DNA from: CBDFKJ01 sp965248805
GTDB taxonomy: Bacteria > Pseudomonadota > Alphaproteobacteria > UBA6615
Length of the DNA stretch: 64,000 nt
Assembly (NCBI GenBank): GCA_965248805.1
Contig: CBDFKJ010000008.1
Span: 496,001-560,000 of the forward strand
Reading direction: 5' to 3'
The stretch's first letter is position 1. Each line of letters begins with the position of its first letter. The position numbers and the translations under genes are program-made. The notes below the pieces were generated by a model. That model searched no databases. It was not told the DNA's origin and worked only from the letters and a program-made list of their open reading frames with translations. This document shows positions 53,375 through 62,301 of the stretch, piece by piece.

Positions 53375-53452
53375 GGCGTCTCCGATTCAGGCGCAAGCGA
53401 TCCGCACGGGACCGGTGGTCCGATCCCGTCGCGCGTCGTTTGAACCCTTCGC

Positions 53453-53869
53453 CTAGTCGAGCTCTGTCAGTGCCCGTTGGAACCGGCCGGCATGGCTCTT
53501 CTCGGCCTTGGCCAGGGTTTCGAACCAGTCGGCGATCTCCTCGAAACCTTCGTCGCGGGCGGTGCGCGCCATACCCGGATACATGTCGGTGTACTCGTGG
53601 GTCTCGCCGGCGATCGCGGACTTCAGGTTCTTTGCCGTGTCGCCGATCGGCTCGCCAGTGGCCGGGTCGCCGACTTCCTCCAGGAACTCCAAATGACCGT
53701 GCGCATGCCCGGTCTCGCCCTCGGCGGTCGAGCGGAACACAACGGCGACATCGTTGTAGCCCTCGACGTCGGCCTTCTGGGCGAAATACAGATAGCGGCG
53801 GTTTGCCTGCGATTCACCGGCGAACGCGTCCTTCAAATTCTGCTCGGTCCTCGATCCACTCAACGCCAT
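53453..53869 (-). CDS. Rubrerythrin family protein (no rubredoxin domain)
   Basis: A 138-residue four-helix diiron protein. The metal ligands are in NLKDAFAGESQANRRYLYFA, FRSTAEGETGHAHGHLEFL, AIAGETHEYTDMYP and LAKAEKSHAGRFQRAL. The C-terminal rubredoxin iron site of classical rubrerythrin is absent. It probably reduces peroxide, using electrons from the Fe-S protein encoded next. ATG 53869 is the start. Its promoter and an ICE-like palindrome lie upstream. Confidence 0.9.
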   Translation of the reverse strand: MALSGSRTEQNLKDAFAGESQANRRYLYFAQKADVEGYNDVAVVFRSTAEGETGHAHGHLEFLEEVGDPATGEPIGDTAKNLKSAIAGETHEYTDMYPGMARTARDEGFEEIADWFETLAKAEKSHAGRFQRALTELD

Positions 53870-53968
53870 TTTCGAACTCTCCCTGGGTGGCGGCGCCACC
53901 GCTGTTGCGGAATTTGTGATGTTCAGATGACCGCATCGGCGGCGTCGCCGACATTCTCGATCTGCTTC

Positions 53969-53997
53969 AATATGGAGAGCGGCCGGAGTCCTGTCAA
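53969..53997 (-). promoter_or_regulatory. Sigma-70-type promoter of the rubrerythrin operon
   Basis: On the minus strand TTGACA (53997-53992) and CATATT (53974-53969) are separated by exactly 17 bases. The -35 is a perfect consensus and the -10 matches at 4 of 6 positions. The ICE-like palindrome ends two bases upstream of the -35 box. Confidence 0.7.
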
Positions 53998-53999
53998 TA

Positions 54000-54018
54000 C
54001 CTTAGAATTGTTCTAAGG
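54000..54018. promoter_or_regulatory. ICE-like palindrome (candidate Irr-binding site)
   Basis: CCTTAGAA-TTG-TTCTAAGG is a perfect 8-bp inverted repeat. Its core TTAGAA-N3-TTCTAA matches the iron-control element described for Irr in Rhizobiales and Rhodobacterales. It lies between the rubrerythrin promoter and the 3' end of irr, which is the next gene. Confidence 0.75.
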
Positions 54019-54060
54019 AATTCAATAACGTACAGAAATTAGATGGAGAAGCCGGTGAAG

Positions 54061-54489
54061 CTACCGCATCGGGCGAACCCGGATGATCACGTCGACGCGC
54101 TCGATCTCGGTGCCGTCCGGCGATCGCGGCAACCCTGCTAGAGACACCGACTCGCCGGGAATGTCGTTCAAGAAGCCGGCGTCCGGGTCGTAGAAATGGT
54201 GGTGTTCGCTGGTGTTGGTGTCGAAATAGGAGCGCTGGGCGTCGACCACGACTTCACGCAGTAGGTTCGCCTCGGTGAATTGGTGCAGGGTGTTGTAGAC
54301 GGTGGCCAGCGAGACCCGGATATCGCCCGCGTGCGCCTCGCTGTGTAGTTGTTCGGCAGTGACATGGCGGTCGTCGCCGTCAAACAAAAGGCGGGCCAGC
54401 GCCAGGCGCTGCCGCGTGGGCCGCAGCTTCGCCGCCTTCAGCCGGTCCACGGCTTGGCTGTAGGGGCGCGATTTCCTTGGCGAAGTCAC
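54061..54489 (-). CDS. irr: Irr-type iron response regulator (Fur family)
   Basis: A 142-residue Fur-family protein. The winged helix shows RPTRQRLALARLLFDGDDRH and VSLATVYNTLHQFTEANLLR. The Irr hallmark is the triple-His stretch SEHHHFYDPDAGFLND; other Fur proteins have a different His-rich pattern here. Irr senses haem and iron status and regulates iron-using and iron-uptake genes. It is divergent from fabA, the usual layout in Alphaproteobacteria, and the ICE-like site for the rubrerythrin operon lies 43 bases beyond its stop. Confidence 0.9.
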   Translation of the reverse strand: MTSPRKSRPYSQAVDRLKAAKLRPTRQRLALARLLFDGDDRHVTAEQLHSEAHAGDIRVSLATVYNTLHQFTEANLLREVVVDAQRSYFDTNTSEHHHFYDPDAGFLNDIPGESVSLAGLPRSPDGTEIERVDVIIRVRPMR

Positions 54490-54737
54490 GTGTATCGACC
54501 TCCGGTAACGCCACGCGGCGCCATCATGCCAATATAGGCATCGCGCGCCGTCCGTGAAAGGCGCCTCCGCCTAGTCTATGATGGCAGAAATCGACTTCCC
54601 AGTGGTGAACAGCGTGGTACACTGCGCCCAACCGACACGGTACCGGCCGAGACGGACGTACGCCGGCCGCAAACATTTCGGCGCGTGCCGAAATCAGATA
54701 GGGTCGGAGTCGAGCTTTTCCCAACGCAACGGCGAAT

Positions 54738-55259
54738 ATGGAATCAGGCCAGTCCAGTTTCAGCTATGACGACTTGCTGCGCTGCGCGCGCGGCGAACTG
54801 TTCGGACCCGGCAACGCGCGATTGCCGTTGCCGCCGATGTTGATGCTCGATCGCATCGTCCGTATCGTCAGCTCCGGTGGCGAGCACGGCCATGGCGAGA
54901 TCGTGGCGGAACAGGACGTGAAGCCGGATCTGTGGTTCTTCGATTGTCACTTCCTCAATGATCCGGTGATGCCGGGATGCCTGGGGCTGGATGCGTTGTG
55001 GCAAATGCTGGGCTTTTTCCTCGGCTGGATGGGCCTGCCGGGAACCGGGCGCGCGCTCGGCGTCGGTGAGGTCAAGTTTGCCGGCGAGGTGCTGCCCGCC
55101 GGCCACGTCTTGCGCTATCACATTCACGTTCGACGTGTGGTCAGGCGCGCCTTTGCGCTGGCCGTCGCCGACGGTATCGCGCTCTTGGACGGCCGCAAGG
55201 TGCACGAGGCCAAGAACCTGCGCGTTGGTGTGTTCCCGCCTGCGCCGTCTGCGGCCTGA
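54738..55259 (+). CDS. fabA: 3-hydroxydecanoyl-ACP dehydratase/isomerase
   Basis: A 173-residue hotdog enzyme that introduces the double bond of unsaturated fatty acids. The active-site His is in FFDCHFLNDPVMPGCLGLDA and the paired Asp is the D of LGLDALWQ. LPPMLMLDRIV and EVKFAGEVLP are also typical. Start ATG 54738 (MESGQSSFSYDDLL). fabB follows after a few bases, giving the FabA-FabB anaerobic unsaturated pathway. Confidence 0.95.
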   Translation: MESGQSSFSYDDLLRCARGELFGPGNARLPLPPMLMLDRIVRIVSSGGEHGHGEIVAEQDVKPDLWFFDCHFLNDPVMPGCLGLDALWQMLGFFLGWMGLPGTGRALGVGEVKFAGEVLPAGHVLRYHIHVRRVVRRAFALAVADGIALLDGRKVHEAKNLRVGVFPPAPSAA

Positions 55260-55270
55260 CCGAGGTGGCA

Positions 55271-56485
55271 GTGCGACGCGTCGTTGTCACCGGCCTTGGC
55301 GTCGTCTCCTCGATCGGTAACTCCAAGCAAGAGGTGTTGGACGCCTTACGGGACGGCCGTTCGGGCATAGAGCACTGCGACGAGTACCAGGAGCTTGGTT
55401 TTCGCAGTCATGTTCATGGCTCGGTGAATATCGATCTCGATGCGGCGATCGACCGGCGGGCGCGGCGTTTCATGGGCGATGGCGCGGCGTACAACCATGT
55501 CGCGATGGAACAGGCAATCGCCGATTCCGGCCTCGAGGAGTCCGAGGTGTCGAACGAACGCACCGGCTTGATCATGGGCTCGGGCGGTCCGTCGACGCGC
55601 AGTCTTCTGTACGCCTTCGACACGACCCGGCAGAAGGGCCCCAGGCGGGTCGGCCCGTACATGGTGCCGCGCGCGATGTCGAGCACCAACTCCGCAACGC
55701 TATCCACTTGGTTCAAGATCAAAGGCGTCAGCTATTCAATCAGTTCGGCCTGCGCCACGTCGGCGCATTGCATCGGCCACGGCGCCGAACAGATCCAACT
55801 CGGCAAGCAAGACATCGTTTTCGCCGGCGGCGGTGAGGAGTTGCATTGGACCCTGTCGGTCCTGTTCGACGCCATGCCGGCGCTGTCGTCGAAGTACAAC
55901 GGCGAGCCCACGCGGGCGTCGCGTCCCTTCGACCGCGACCGCGATGGATTCGTTATTTCCGGCGGCGGCGGAGTGGTGGTGCTGGAAGAGTTGGAGCACG
56001 CGCGCGCCCGCGGCGCCAAGATGTACGGCGAACTCGTCGGATACGGCGCCACGTCGGATGGCGCGGACATGGTCCAACCGTCCGGCGACGGCGCGGCCCG
56101 ATGCATGAGCATGGCCATGCGCGATCTGCACGAGCCGGTCGACTACATCAACACGCACGGCACGAGCACGCCAATCGGAGATGTGAAGGAGCTGCAGGCG
56201 ATCTCGCGCACGTTTGGCAACTACATACCGCCGATCAACTCCACAAAATCGCTGACCGGCCATGCGCTCGGCGCCGCCGGTGTTTGCGAGGCGATCTATT
56301 CGCTGATCATGATGGAGAATGACTTCATCGCGGCTTCCGCCAACATCGACAACCTGGACGAACAGGCCGAGGGCCTGCCGATCGCGCGCGAGCGCGTCGA
56401 CGGGGTGACGCTTAATACCGTGATGTCCAATAGCTTTGGTTTCGGCGGCGCCAACGCCACTCTGATTTTCCGGCGTGCCGCCTAG
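55271..56485 (+). CDS. fabB: 3-oxoacyl-ACP synthase I
   Basis: A 404-residue condensing enzyme. The catalytic triad is present: Cys in SISSACATSAHCIGHG, His in INTHGTSTPIGD and His in STKSLTGHALGAAG. The start is set at GTG 55271 (RRVVVTGLGVVSS), which has a GAGG ribosome site at a better distance than GTG 55265. It elongates cis-3-decenoyl-ACP made by FabA. It is followed by fabI. Confidence 0.94.
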   Translation: MRRVVVTGLGVVSSIGNSKQEVLDALRDGRSGIEHCDEYQELGFRSHVHGSVNIDLDAAIDRRARRFMGDGAAYNHVAMEQAIADSGLEESEVSNERTGLIMGSGGPSTRSLLYAFDTTRQKGPRRVGPYMVPRAMSSTNSATLSTWFKIKGVSYSISSACATSAHCIGHGAEQIQLGKQDIVFAGGGEELHWTLSVLFDAMPALSSKYNGEPTRASRPFDRDRDGFVISGGGGVVVLEELEHARARGAKMYGELVGYGATSDGADMVQPSGDGAARCMSMAMRDLHEPVDYINTHGTSTPIGDVKELQAISRTFGNYIPPINSTKSLTGHALGAAGVCEAIYSLIMMENDFIAASANIDNLDEQAEGLPIARERVDGVTLNTVMSNSFGFGGANATLIFRRAA

Positions 56486-56581
56486 GCGCTGCCGGACTGG
56501 ACCTCGTGAGGCGGACCGGCGTCGCTGGCCTCAACGCAAAAGAGAGAAACCGTCGGTGGCAGCACGCAAGACGAGACCGCC

Positions 56582-57391
56582 ATGCCGAAACTGATGGCTG
56601 GCCGGCGCGGCCTTGTTTTGGGGGTCGCCAACGATCACTCCATCGCCTGGGGCATTGCGCAGGCGCTGCACCAGCATGGCGCGGAACTGTGCTTCACCTA
56701 CCAGGGCCCGGCCTTCGAGCGGCGTGTTCGGCCGTTGGCGGAGTCATTGGATGCGGCATTGGTTCTGCCCTGCGACGTGTCCAAGGCCGCGGATCTCGAC
56801 GCTGTGTTCACTGCGGTCGACGCCGCGTGGCACGGGATCGACTTCGTGGTTCATGCCGTCGCCTATACCGAACGCGACGGCCTGAAGGGGCGCTATGTCG
56901 ATACCAGCGAAGAGAATTTCTGCCGCACGCTGACGATCTCCTGCTACTCGTTCACCGCCATTGCCCGTCGGGCGGCGGCGATGATGCCCAGGGGTGGCAC
57001 GCTCCTGACACTCACGTTCGATGGTTCGACGCGTGTCATGCCGAACTACAACGTCATGGGCGTGGCCAAGGCGGCGCTTGAGGCGAGCGTACGCTACCTG
57101 GCCGTCGATCTCGGTTCCGCCGGCATTCGCGTCAACGCGATCTCCGCCGGCCCGATGCGCACGCTCGCGGGTTCGGCCGTCGGCGACGCGCGCTACGTCT
57201 ATAACTATGCCCGCACGCACGCGCCGTTGCGGCGCAATGTCGGCCTCGACGATGTCGGCGCCGCTGGCGTCTACCTGTTGTCGGACCTGTCTGCCGCCGT
57301 CACGGGCACGGTGCAGTATGTCGACTGCGGCGTACACGTTGTCGGCGTGCCGCCGCCCGATTGCGAAAGCAATGGCGACACCGCCACCTAG
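56582..57391 (+). CDS. fabI: Enoyl-ACP reductase (NADH)
   Basis: A 269-residue short-chain dehydrogenase-type protein. GLVLGVANDHSIAWGIAQAL is the FabI nucleotide site, and the catalytic Tyr-x6-Lys is in MPNYNVMGVAKAALE. RVNAISAGPMRTLAGSAV follows. It performs the last step of the elongation cycle. The gap to fabB is 96 bases and shows no clear promoter. It overlaps the stop of the convergent GDPD gene by 4 bases. Confidence 0.94.
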   Translation: MPKLMAGRRGLVLGVANDHSIAWGIAQALHQHGAELCFTYQGPAFERRVRPLAESLDAALVLPCDVSKAADLDAVFTAVDAAWHGIDFVVHAVAYTERDGLKGRYVDTSEENFCRTLTISCYSFTAIARRAAAMMPRGGTLLTLTFDGSTRVMPNYNVMGVAKAALEASVRYLAVDLGSAGIRVNAISAGPMRTLAGSAVGDARYVYNYARTHAPLRRNVGLDDVGAAGVYLLSDLSAAVTGTVQYVDCGVHVVGVPPPDCESNGDTAT

Positions 57392-58170
57392 CGGCTTCGA
57401 TTGTCAGCCGGCGCGACCGGCAGGATGCGGTCGGGCGCGGCGCTGAAGACGTAGTCCACGCCGCTGCGGAACAGTTCCGCAGCCCGCGCCGGATCGTTCA
57501 CGGTGAATGCGCCGACGCCTAGCCCCACCTCATGCAATGCGGCAACTTTCGTCGCGGCCAGTAGCCGGTGTTTGACATTCAACGAAGTGGCGCCGAGCGA
57601 CCGTGCCGCCATCATCCAACGCTTGGGTCCGCCGCGTCTGACCGTGAGCGAGCGCGGCACGGATGGTGCGACAGAACGTGCCGCCGCCAAGCAACGCTTT
57701 GAGAAGCTGCAAACGACCAGCCTTGGCGAGTCGGCGGCGATCACGCCTCGGGCATCCAACCGCAACAGTTCACCCGCAACCATCCGTCCGGTGGCGTCGG
57801 CGAGGCCGATGTCGGCCTTGAGTTCGAGATGGATCGACAGTCCGAGCGAGCGCGCCAGCGCCAGGGCCTCGTGCATGAACGGCACTCGTTCGCCGGCGAA
57901 GACCGGGTCGAGCCAGCGGCCGGCATCCAGTGCGCGCAGGACATCGGTGGGCGTGCGGGCGACGCGGCCGCGCCCGTCGGTCGTGCGCCTCAGGGTCGCG
58001 TCGTGCAGGATGACGCAGCGTCGCTCGCCGTCGAGGCGCACATCGATCTCGACGGCGCGTGCGCCCAAGGCCGCCGCCTTGCGGATCGAGGCAAGCGTAT
58101 TCTCCGGAGCGTGTGCGGCGGCGCCGCGATGGCCGACGACACGCGGAAGCCGTCGGGCCTCCGCGTGCAC
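57388..58170 (-). CDS. Glycerophosphodiester phosphodiesterase
   Basis: A 260-residue GDPD-fold protein. The active site shows VVGHRGAAAHAPENTLASIR (His and Arg), EIDVRLDGERRCVILHDATL (Glu, Asp and His) and HLELKADIG (Glu and Lys). It has no signal peptide at the chosen start, GTG 58170, so it appears cytoplasmic. A longer frame to 58284 overlaps pnp. It would release glycerol 3-phosphate from lipid head groups. Confidence 0.87.
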   Translation of the reverse strand: MHAEARRLPRVVGHRGAAAHAPENTLASIRKAAALGARAVEIDVRLDGERRCVILHDATLRRTTDGRGRVARTPTDVLRALDAGRWLDPVFAGERVPFMHEALALARSLGLSIHLELKADIGLADATGRMVAGELLRLDARGVIAADSPRLVVCSFSKRCLAAARSVAPSVPRSLTVRRGGPKRWMMAARSLGATSLNVKHRLLAATKVAALHEVGLGVGAFTVNDPARAAELFRSGVDYVFSAAPDRILPVAPADNRSR

Positions 58171-58186
58171 TCCAGCGTAGGCCCGC

Positions 58187-60370
58187 CTAGGCGCGGGCGC
58201 GTTGCCGGCGGCGTCCACCGTCACGACCGCCGTCGCGGCCGCTCGGCTGGGTATCGAGCCCGAGGGCCTCGGAGATGTCCTCACCGGTTTCCTGGTCGAC
58301 CGCGCGCATCGACAGCTTGACCTTGCCGCGATCGTCGAAGCCGATCACCTTGACCCACACCTCGTCGCCCTCATTGACGACATCGGTGACCTGGCCGACA
58401 CGTTCCGGCTTCAACTCGGATACGTGCACCAGCCCGTCGCGGGCGCCCAGGAAATTCACGAAGGCACCGAAGTCGACGGTCTTGACGACCTTGCCCTTGT
58501 AGATGACGTGCATTTCCGGCTCCGCCACGATACCGCGGATCCAGTCGACAGCGCGTTGCGCCGCATCGCCATCCGTGGAGGCCACCTTGACGCCGCCGTC
58601 GTCGTCGATGTCGATCTTGCAGCCGGTCACCTCGCAAATCTCACGAATGACCTTGCCGCCGGTGCCGATGACGTCACGGATCTTGTCGCGCGAGATCTGT
58701 ATCGTGGTGATCCGCGGCGCATGTTCGGAGATATCATCGCGCGCGCCGCTGAGGGCCGAGGCCATTTCGCTGAGGATATGCAGGCGGCCATCGCGCGCCT
58801 GGTCGAGCGCGACGCGCATGATCTCCTCGGTGATCGATGTGATCTTGATGTCCATATGCAGCGCGGTGACGCCCCGGTCGCTGCCGGCGACCTTGAAATC
58901 CATGTCGCCGAGGTGATCCTCATCGCCCAGAATGTCGGACAAGACGGCGAATTTCTCCCCGTCCTTGATCAGCCCCATGGCGATGCCGGCGACCGGACGC
59001 TGCAGCGGCACGCCCGCATCCATCATCGCCAGCGACGAGCCGCAAACGGTGGCCATCGACGACGAGCCGTTCGACTCGGTGATCTCGGAGACCACGCGCA
59101 TGGTGTACGGAAACGCATCCTTCGCCGGCAGCAGCGGGCGCAGTGAGCGCCAGGCCAGTTTGCCGTGGCCGATTTCCCGCCGCCCTGGCGAACGCAGGAA
59201 GCTGGCCTCGCCGACGGAATAGGGCGGGAAGTTGTAGTGCAGCATGAAATGCTCGCGATACTCCCCGTCCAGCGCATCCATGATCTGCTCGTCCTGGGCC
59301 GTGCCCAATGTGACCACGACCATGGCCTGGGTCTCGCCACGCGTGAACAGTGCCGAACCATGGCTGCGCGGCAGGATGCTGACCTGACAATCGATCGGAC
59401 GCACCGTGGAGGTGTCGCGCCCGTCGATGCGCCCGCCGGTGCTCAGGATGTTGCCGCGGACGATGTCCTTCTCGACGGACTTGAGCAGCCCGCCGGCCAG
59501 TTCCGCCGGCTGTTCGGCCGCGATCAGTTCGTCGATCACGGCCTGCTTGGCGGCCGCGATCTTATCGTGTCGTAGTTGCTTCACCGGCTCGCCATAGGCC
59601 TCGCGCAGCGGCCTCTCGCCCAGCTCGCGCACTCGGCCTTCCAATTGCACGACCTCATCGGGCGTGTCGGGCACGTCCCACGGCTCCTTGGCGCATTCCT
59701 CGGCCAAGGCGATGATCATATCCAACACCGGCTGCATCTGCTGGTGGCCGAACATCACCGCGCCCAGCATCACCTCCTCCGAGAGTTCCTGCGCTTCCGA
59801 TTCAACCATCAACACGCCGTCTGGGTTGCCGGCGACGACCAGATCGAGCTCACTGGACGCCAGCTCATCTGTCTGCGGGTTCAGCACATACTCGCCGGCG
59901 ATACGGCCGACGCGGGCGCCGCCGATCGGTCCCATGAACGGGATGCCGGATATCGTCAGCGCCGCAGAGGCGCCGATCATCGACACGATGTCCGGGTCGT
60001 TCTCCAGATCGTGGCTCACGACCGTGCAAATGACTTGGGTTTCGTTGCGGAAGTTCTTGTGGAACAGCGGCCGGATCGGCCGGTCGATCAGCCGCGAGGT
60101 CAGCGTTTCCTTTTCATTCGGCCGGCCTTCGCGCTTGAAAAAACCGCCGGGGATCTTTCCGGCGGCGAACGTCTTCTCTTGATAGTTCACGGTCAGCGGG
60201 AAGAAGTCGATGCCCGCCCGCGGCGTCTTTTGGGCAACCGCGGTGCACAGCACCGTCGTTTCTCCGTAGCTGGCGAGAACCGCGCCATCGGCTTGGCGGG
60301 CGAAGCGGCCCGACTCCAATACCAAGGGGCGGCCGCCCCATTCGATTTCCTTGCGTACAGTCTTAAACAT
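58187..60370 (-). CDS. pnp: Polyribonucleotide nucleotidyltransferase
   Basis: A 727-residue 3'-5' phosphorolytic exoribonuclease. Two RNase PH domains are joined by a helical domain, followed by a KH domain (IRDVIGTGGKVIREICEVTG) and an S1 domain (GAFVNFLGARDGLVHVSEL). GRREIGHGKLAWRSLRPLLP marks the second RNase PH domain. Start ATG 60370. The 249-base gap to rpsO has the hairpin-prone GGCGCGCCAAGGGGCGCG on the minus strand just before pnp, which could act in the leader; rpsO-pnp leaders are known targets of RNase III autoregulation. Confidence 0.95.
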   Translation of the reverse strand: MFKTVRKEIEWGGRPLVLESGRFARQADGAVLASYGETTVLCTAVAQKTPRAGIDFFPLTVNYQEKTFAAGKIPGGFFKREGRPNEKETLTSRLIDRPIRPLFHKNFRNETQVICTVVSHDLENDPDIVSMIGASAALTISGIPFMGPIGGARVGRIAGEYVLNPQTDELASSELDLVVAGNPDGVLMVESEAQELSEEVMLGAVMFGHQQMQPVLDMIIALAEECAKEPWDVPDTPDEVVQLEGRVRELGERPLREAYGEPVKQLRHDKIAAAKQAVIDELIAAEQPAELAGGLLKSVEKDIVRGNILSTGGRIDGRDTSTVRPIDCQVSILPRSHGSALFTRGETQAMVVVTLGTAQDEQIMDALDGEYREHFMLHYNFPPYSVGEASFLRSPGRREIGHGKLAWRSLRPLLPAKDAFPYTMRVVSEITESNGSSSMATVCGSSLAMMDAGVPLQRPVAGIAMGLIKDGEKFAVLSDILGDEDHLGDMDFKVAGSDRGVTALHMDIKITSITEEIMRVALDQARDGRLHILSEMASALSGARDDISEHAPRITTIQISRDKIRDVIGTGGKVIREICEVTGCKIDIDDDGGVKVASTDGDAAQRAVDWIRGIVAEPEMHVIYKGKVVKTVDFGAFVNFLGARDGLVHVSELKPERVGQVTDVVNEGDEVWVKVIGFDDRGKVKLSMRAVDQETGEDISEALGLDTQPSGRDGGRDGGRRRQRARA

Positions 60371-60619
60371 GTTGCTTCTTGGTCCTCCACGACGCGCCCC
60401 TTGGCGCGCCGACAATCTCTGTTTGCATGAGGCGTTACGGTTTTCGGTCTAAGCCGCGTTCGCCCGCGCGCCTTCTCAGTTACTCAACGCCCAGATCCCC
60501 GCCGGCGACTGCGAAGGGACGCCGGTCGCAGCCGAAACCGAAAGAGTGGGCAGTGATAGTGTGGTCGGTTGTTTGTGCAGGATGGCTCCGGTGGCGATGC
60601 GGCGTTGCGCACGCGCCAT

Positions 60620-60889
60620 TCACCGGCGAATGCCCAGGCGCTTGATAAGCGTCTGATAGCGTCCGAGGTCGTTGCGTTTGACGTAGTCCAGTAGGCGCCG
60701 GCGGCGCCCGACCATCAGCAACAGGCCGCGGCGCGAGTGATGGTCCTTGGCGTGGATTTTGAAATGCCCGGTCAGCGTGTTGATGCGCTCAGTCAGCACG
60801 GCGACCTGCACTTCCGGCGATCCGGTATCGCCATCCTTGTGCCGATACTCCTTGATCAGTTCTTGCTTGCGCACGGCGGTGATCGACAT
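60620..60889 (-). CDS. rpsO: 30S ribosomal protein S15
   Basis: An 89-residue protein with the full S15 pattern: MSITAVRKQELIKEYRHKDG, TGSPEVQVAVLTERINTLTG, HFKIHAKDHHSRRGLLLMVG and RRRRLLDYVKRND. It binds 16S rRNA helices 20-22. ATG 60892 precedes by one codon. It is followed by pnp, as in most Proteobacteria. Confidence 0.97.
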   Translation of the reverse strand: MSITAVRKQELIKEYRHKDGDTGSPEVQVAVLTERINTLTGHFKIHAKDHHSRRGLLLMVGRRRRLLDYVKRNDLGRYQTLIKRLGIRR

Positions 60890-60904
60890 CACTCGGCTCT
60901 CACT

Positions 60905-61837
60905 TCAGACATTCAACACGCGGACGGGACGAATTTGTATGCCATCGACGCGTGCTAGCGCTACCGGATTCATGCCGCTTAGCGCAAGCACTATGTGATC
61001 GTCGCCCAAATCCTCGATGCACTGGCGCGCTGTCGGTCGCAGCACCGGAACAGCCAATCCGTGGCGCAACCGCAACGCCTCCTCAACCGTCAGGTCGAGC
61101 GACGGTAGCTCACGCAAGGCCGCCACGATCGGCATCAAGGGGGGGCTCTCAAGCGCAATATGGCCAAGATCACGCAGCTTTTCCAGCGAAATTGCGGACC
61201 CCTCGTCAAACACGCCGACGCGAACGCGGCGCAACGCCGAGACGTATGCGCAGGTGCCCAGCCGGCCGGCTAAATCCCGGGCCAGCGCGCGCATGTAGGC
61301 GCCCTTGCCGCAGTCCACCACGAAAGTGGCATGGTCGCGATCGGGCTGCGCCTCCAGCGCCAGCGCATCAATGCGCACCTCCCGCGCCTCAAGCGACGTC
61401 TGGACACCCGCCCGGGCCAGATCATAGGCCCGGCGGCCCGCCACCTTGACCGCTGAATAGTCCGGTGGCACCTGGGTGATGGTGCCGACGAACTCCGGCA
61501 GCGCCGCCTGGATCGCGGCCGCGGTCGGACGGATGCTGCTTCGCTCGGTAACCTCGCCCTCGGGATCGTCGGTGGTGCGTCGTTCGCCCCAGCGTGCGGT
61601 GAACCGGTAGGTCTTCGTCGCGTCCATCAGACAGCGGACCGTCTTGGTCGCCTCGCCCAGGGCGATCGGCAGCACGCCGCTGGCGAACGGATCCAGCGTG
61701 CCGGCATGGCCGGCTTTTGCGACCGCGCACGCCCGCCGCACCGCCGCGACAACCTGGGTCGAGCCGATCCCCGCTGGCTTGTCCACATTCAGCCAGCCAT
61801 GCGCGAGGTTCATACGCTTAGATGCCATGACTGTCAT
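60905..61837 (-). CDS. truB: tRNA pseudouridine-55 synthase
   Basis: A protein of about 310 residues that makes pseudouridine 55 in the tRNA T-loop. The catalytic Asp is in GHAGTLDPFASGVLPIALGE. GWLNVDKPAGIGSTQVV opens the domain, and PDYSAVKVAGRRAYDLARAG follows. Starts at 61837, 61828 and 61813 are all possible; the first two overlap the end of rbfA. It lies between rbfA and rpsO. Confidence 0.94.
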   Translation of the reverse strand: MTVMASKRMNLAHGWLNVDKPAGIGSTQVVAAVRRACAVAKAGHAGTLDPFASGVLPIALGEATKTVRCLMDATKTYRFTARWGERRTTDDPEGEVTERSSIRPTAAAIQAALPEFVGTITQVPPDYSAVKVAGRRAYDLARAGVQTSLEAREVRIDALALEAQPDRDHATFVVDCGKGAYMRALARDLAGRLGTCAYVSALRRVRVGVFDEGSAISLEKLRDLGHIALESPPLMPIVAALRELPSLDLTVEEALRLRHGLAVPVLRPTARQCIEDLGDDHIVLALSGMNPVALARVDGIQIRPVRVLNV

Positions 61838-62255
61838 GATCGGTGGGCTCTGCCTCCTGCTCGGTTTGCGCCTCGGTGCGCGATTGGCGCAGGAGCGACT
61901 CGATCCGCTCCGAAGCGGCGAAGCTGTCGTCCCAGCGAAACCTGAGCTCCGGCAGGAACTTCATGCGTACCTCGCCGGCCAGGCTGCGGCGCAGAAACGG
62001 TGCGGCGCGCTGCAACGCCACCAGCAGTGACCCAACCTCGCCGCCGCCGAGCGGCATCACAAAGCACGTCGCGACCCGCAAATCGGGACTCATGCGTACT
62101 TCGGTGACGGTGATCGACTTATCGTGCAGATCGGGATCGTGCAGGTCGCCGCGACGGAGCACCGCGGCAAGGCTATGACGCAGCGCTTCGCCGACGCGCA
62201 ACCGACGCTGTCCCGGTCCCCCTTCCAGTTCGCCCTGTCTGTCACGTCGGCTCAT
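61818..62255 (-). CDS. rbfA: 30S ribosome-binding factor A
   Basis: A 145-residue KH-like protein needed for late 30S maturation and cold growth. The pattern RRLRVGEALRHSLAAVLRRG at the start and MKFLPELRFRWDDSFAASER at the end is standard. The acidic C-terminal tail (EQEAEPTDHD) is common in the group. The start ATG is at 62255, after infB. Confidence 0.93.
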   Translation of the reverse strand: MSRRDRQGELEGGPGQRRLRVGEALRHSLAAVLRRGDLHDPDLHDKSITVTEVRMSPDLRVATCFVMPLGGGEVGSLLVALQRAAPFLRRSLAGEVRMKFLPELRFRWDDSFAASERIESLLRQSRTEAQTEQEAEPTDHDSHGI

Positions 62256-62301
62256 AAGCGCACGCCCACACGGCGCCGCCCCGGTGATTGTAGGATCGCG
62301 C

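Noticed and set aside
60371..60619. Possible gene between rpsO and pnp
   Set aside because: Frames there are short and have no family pattern; the stretch is more likely the pnp leader.
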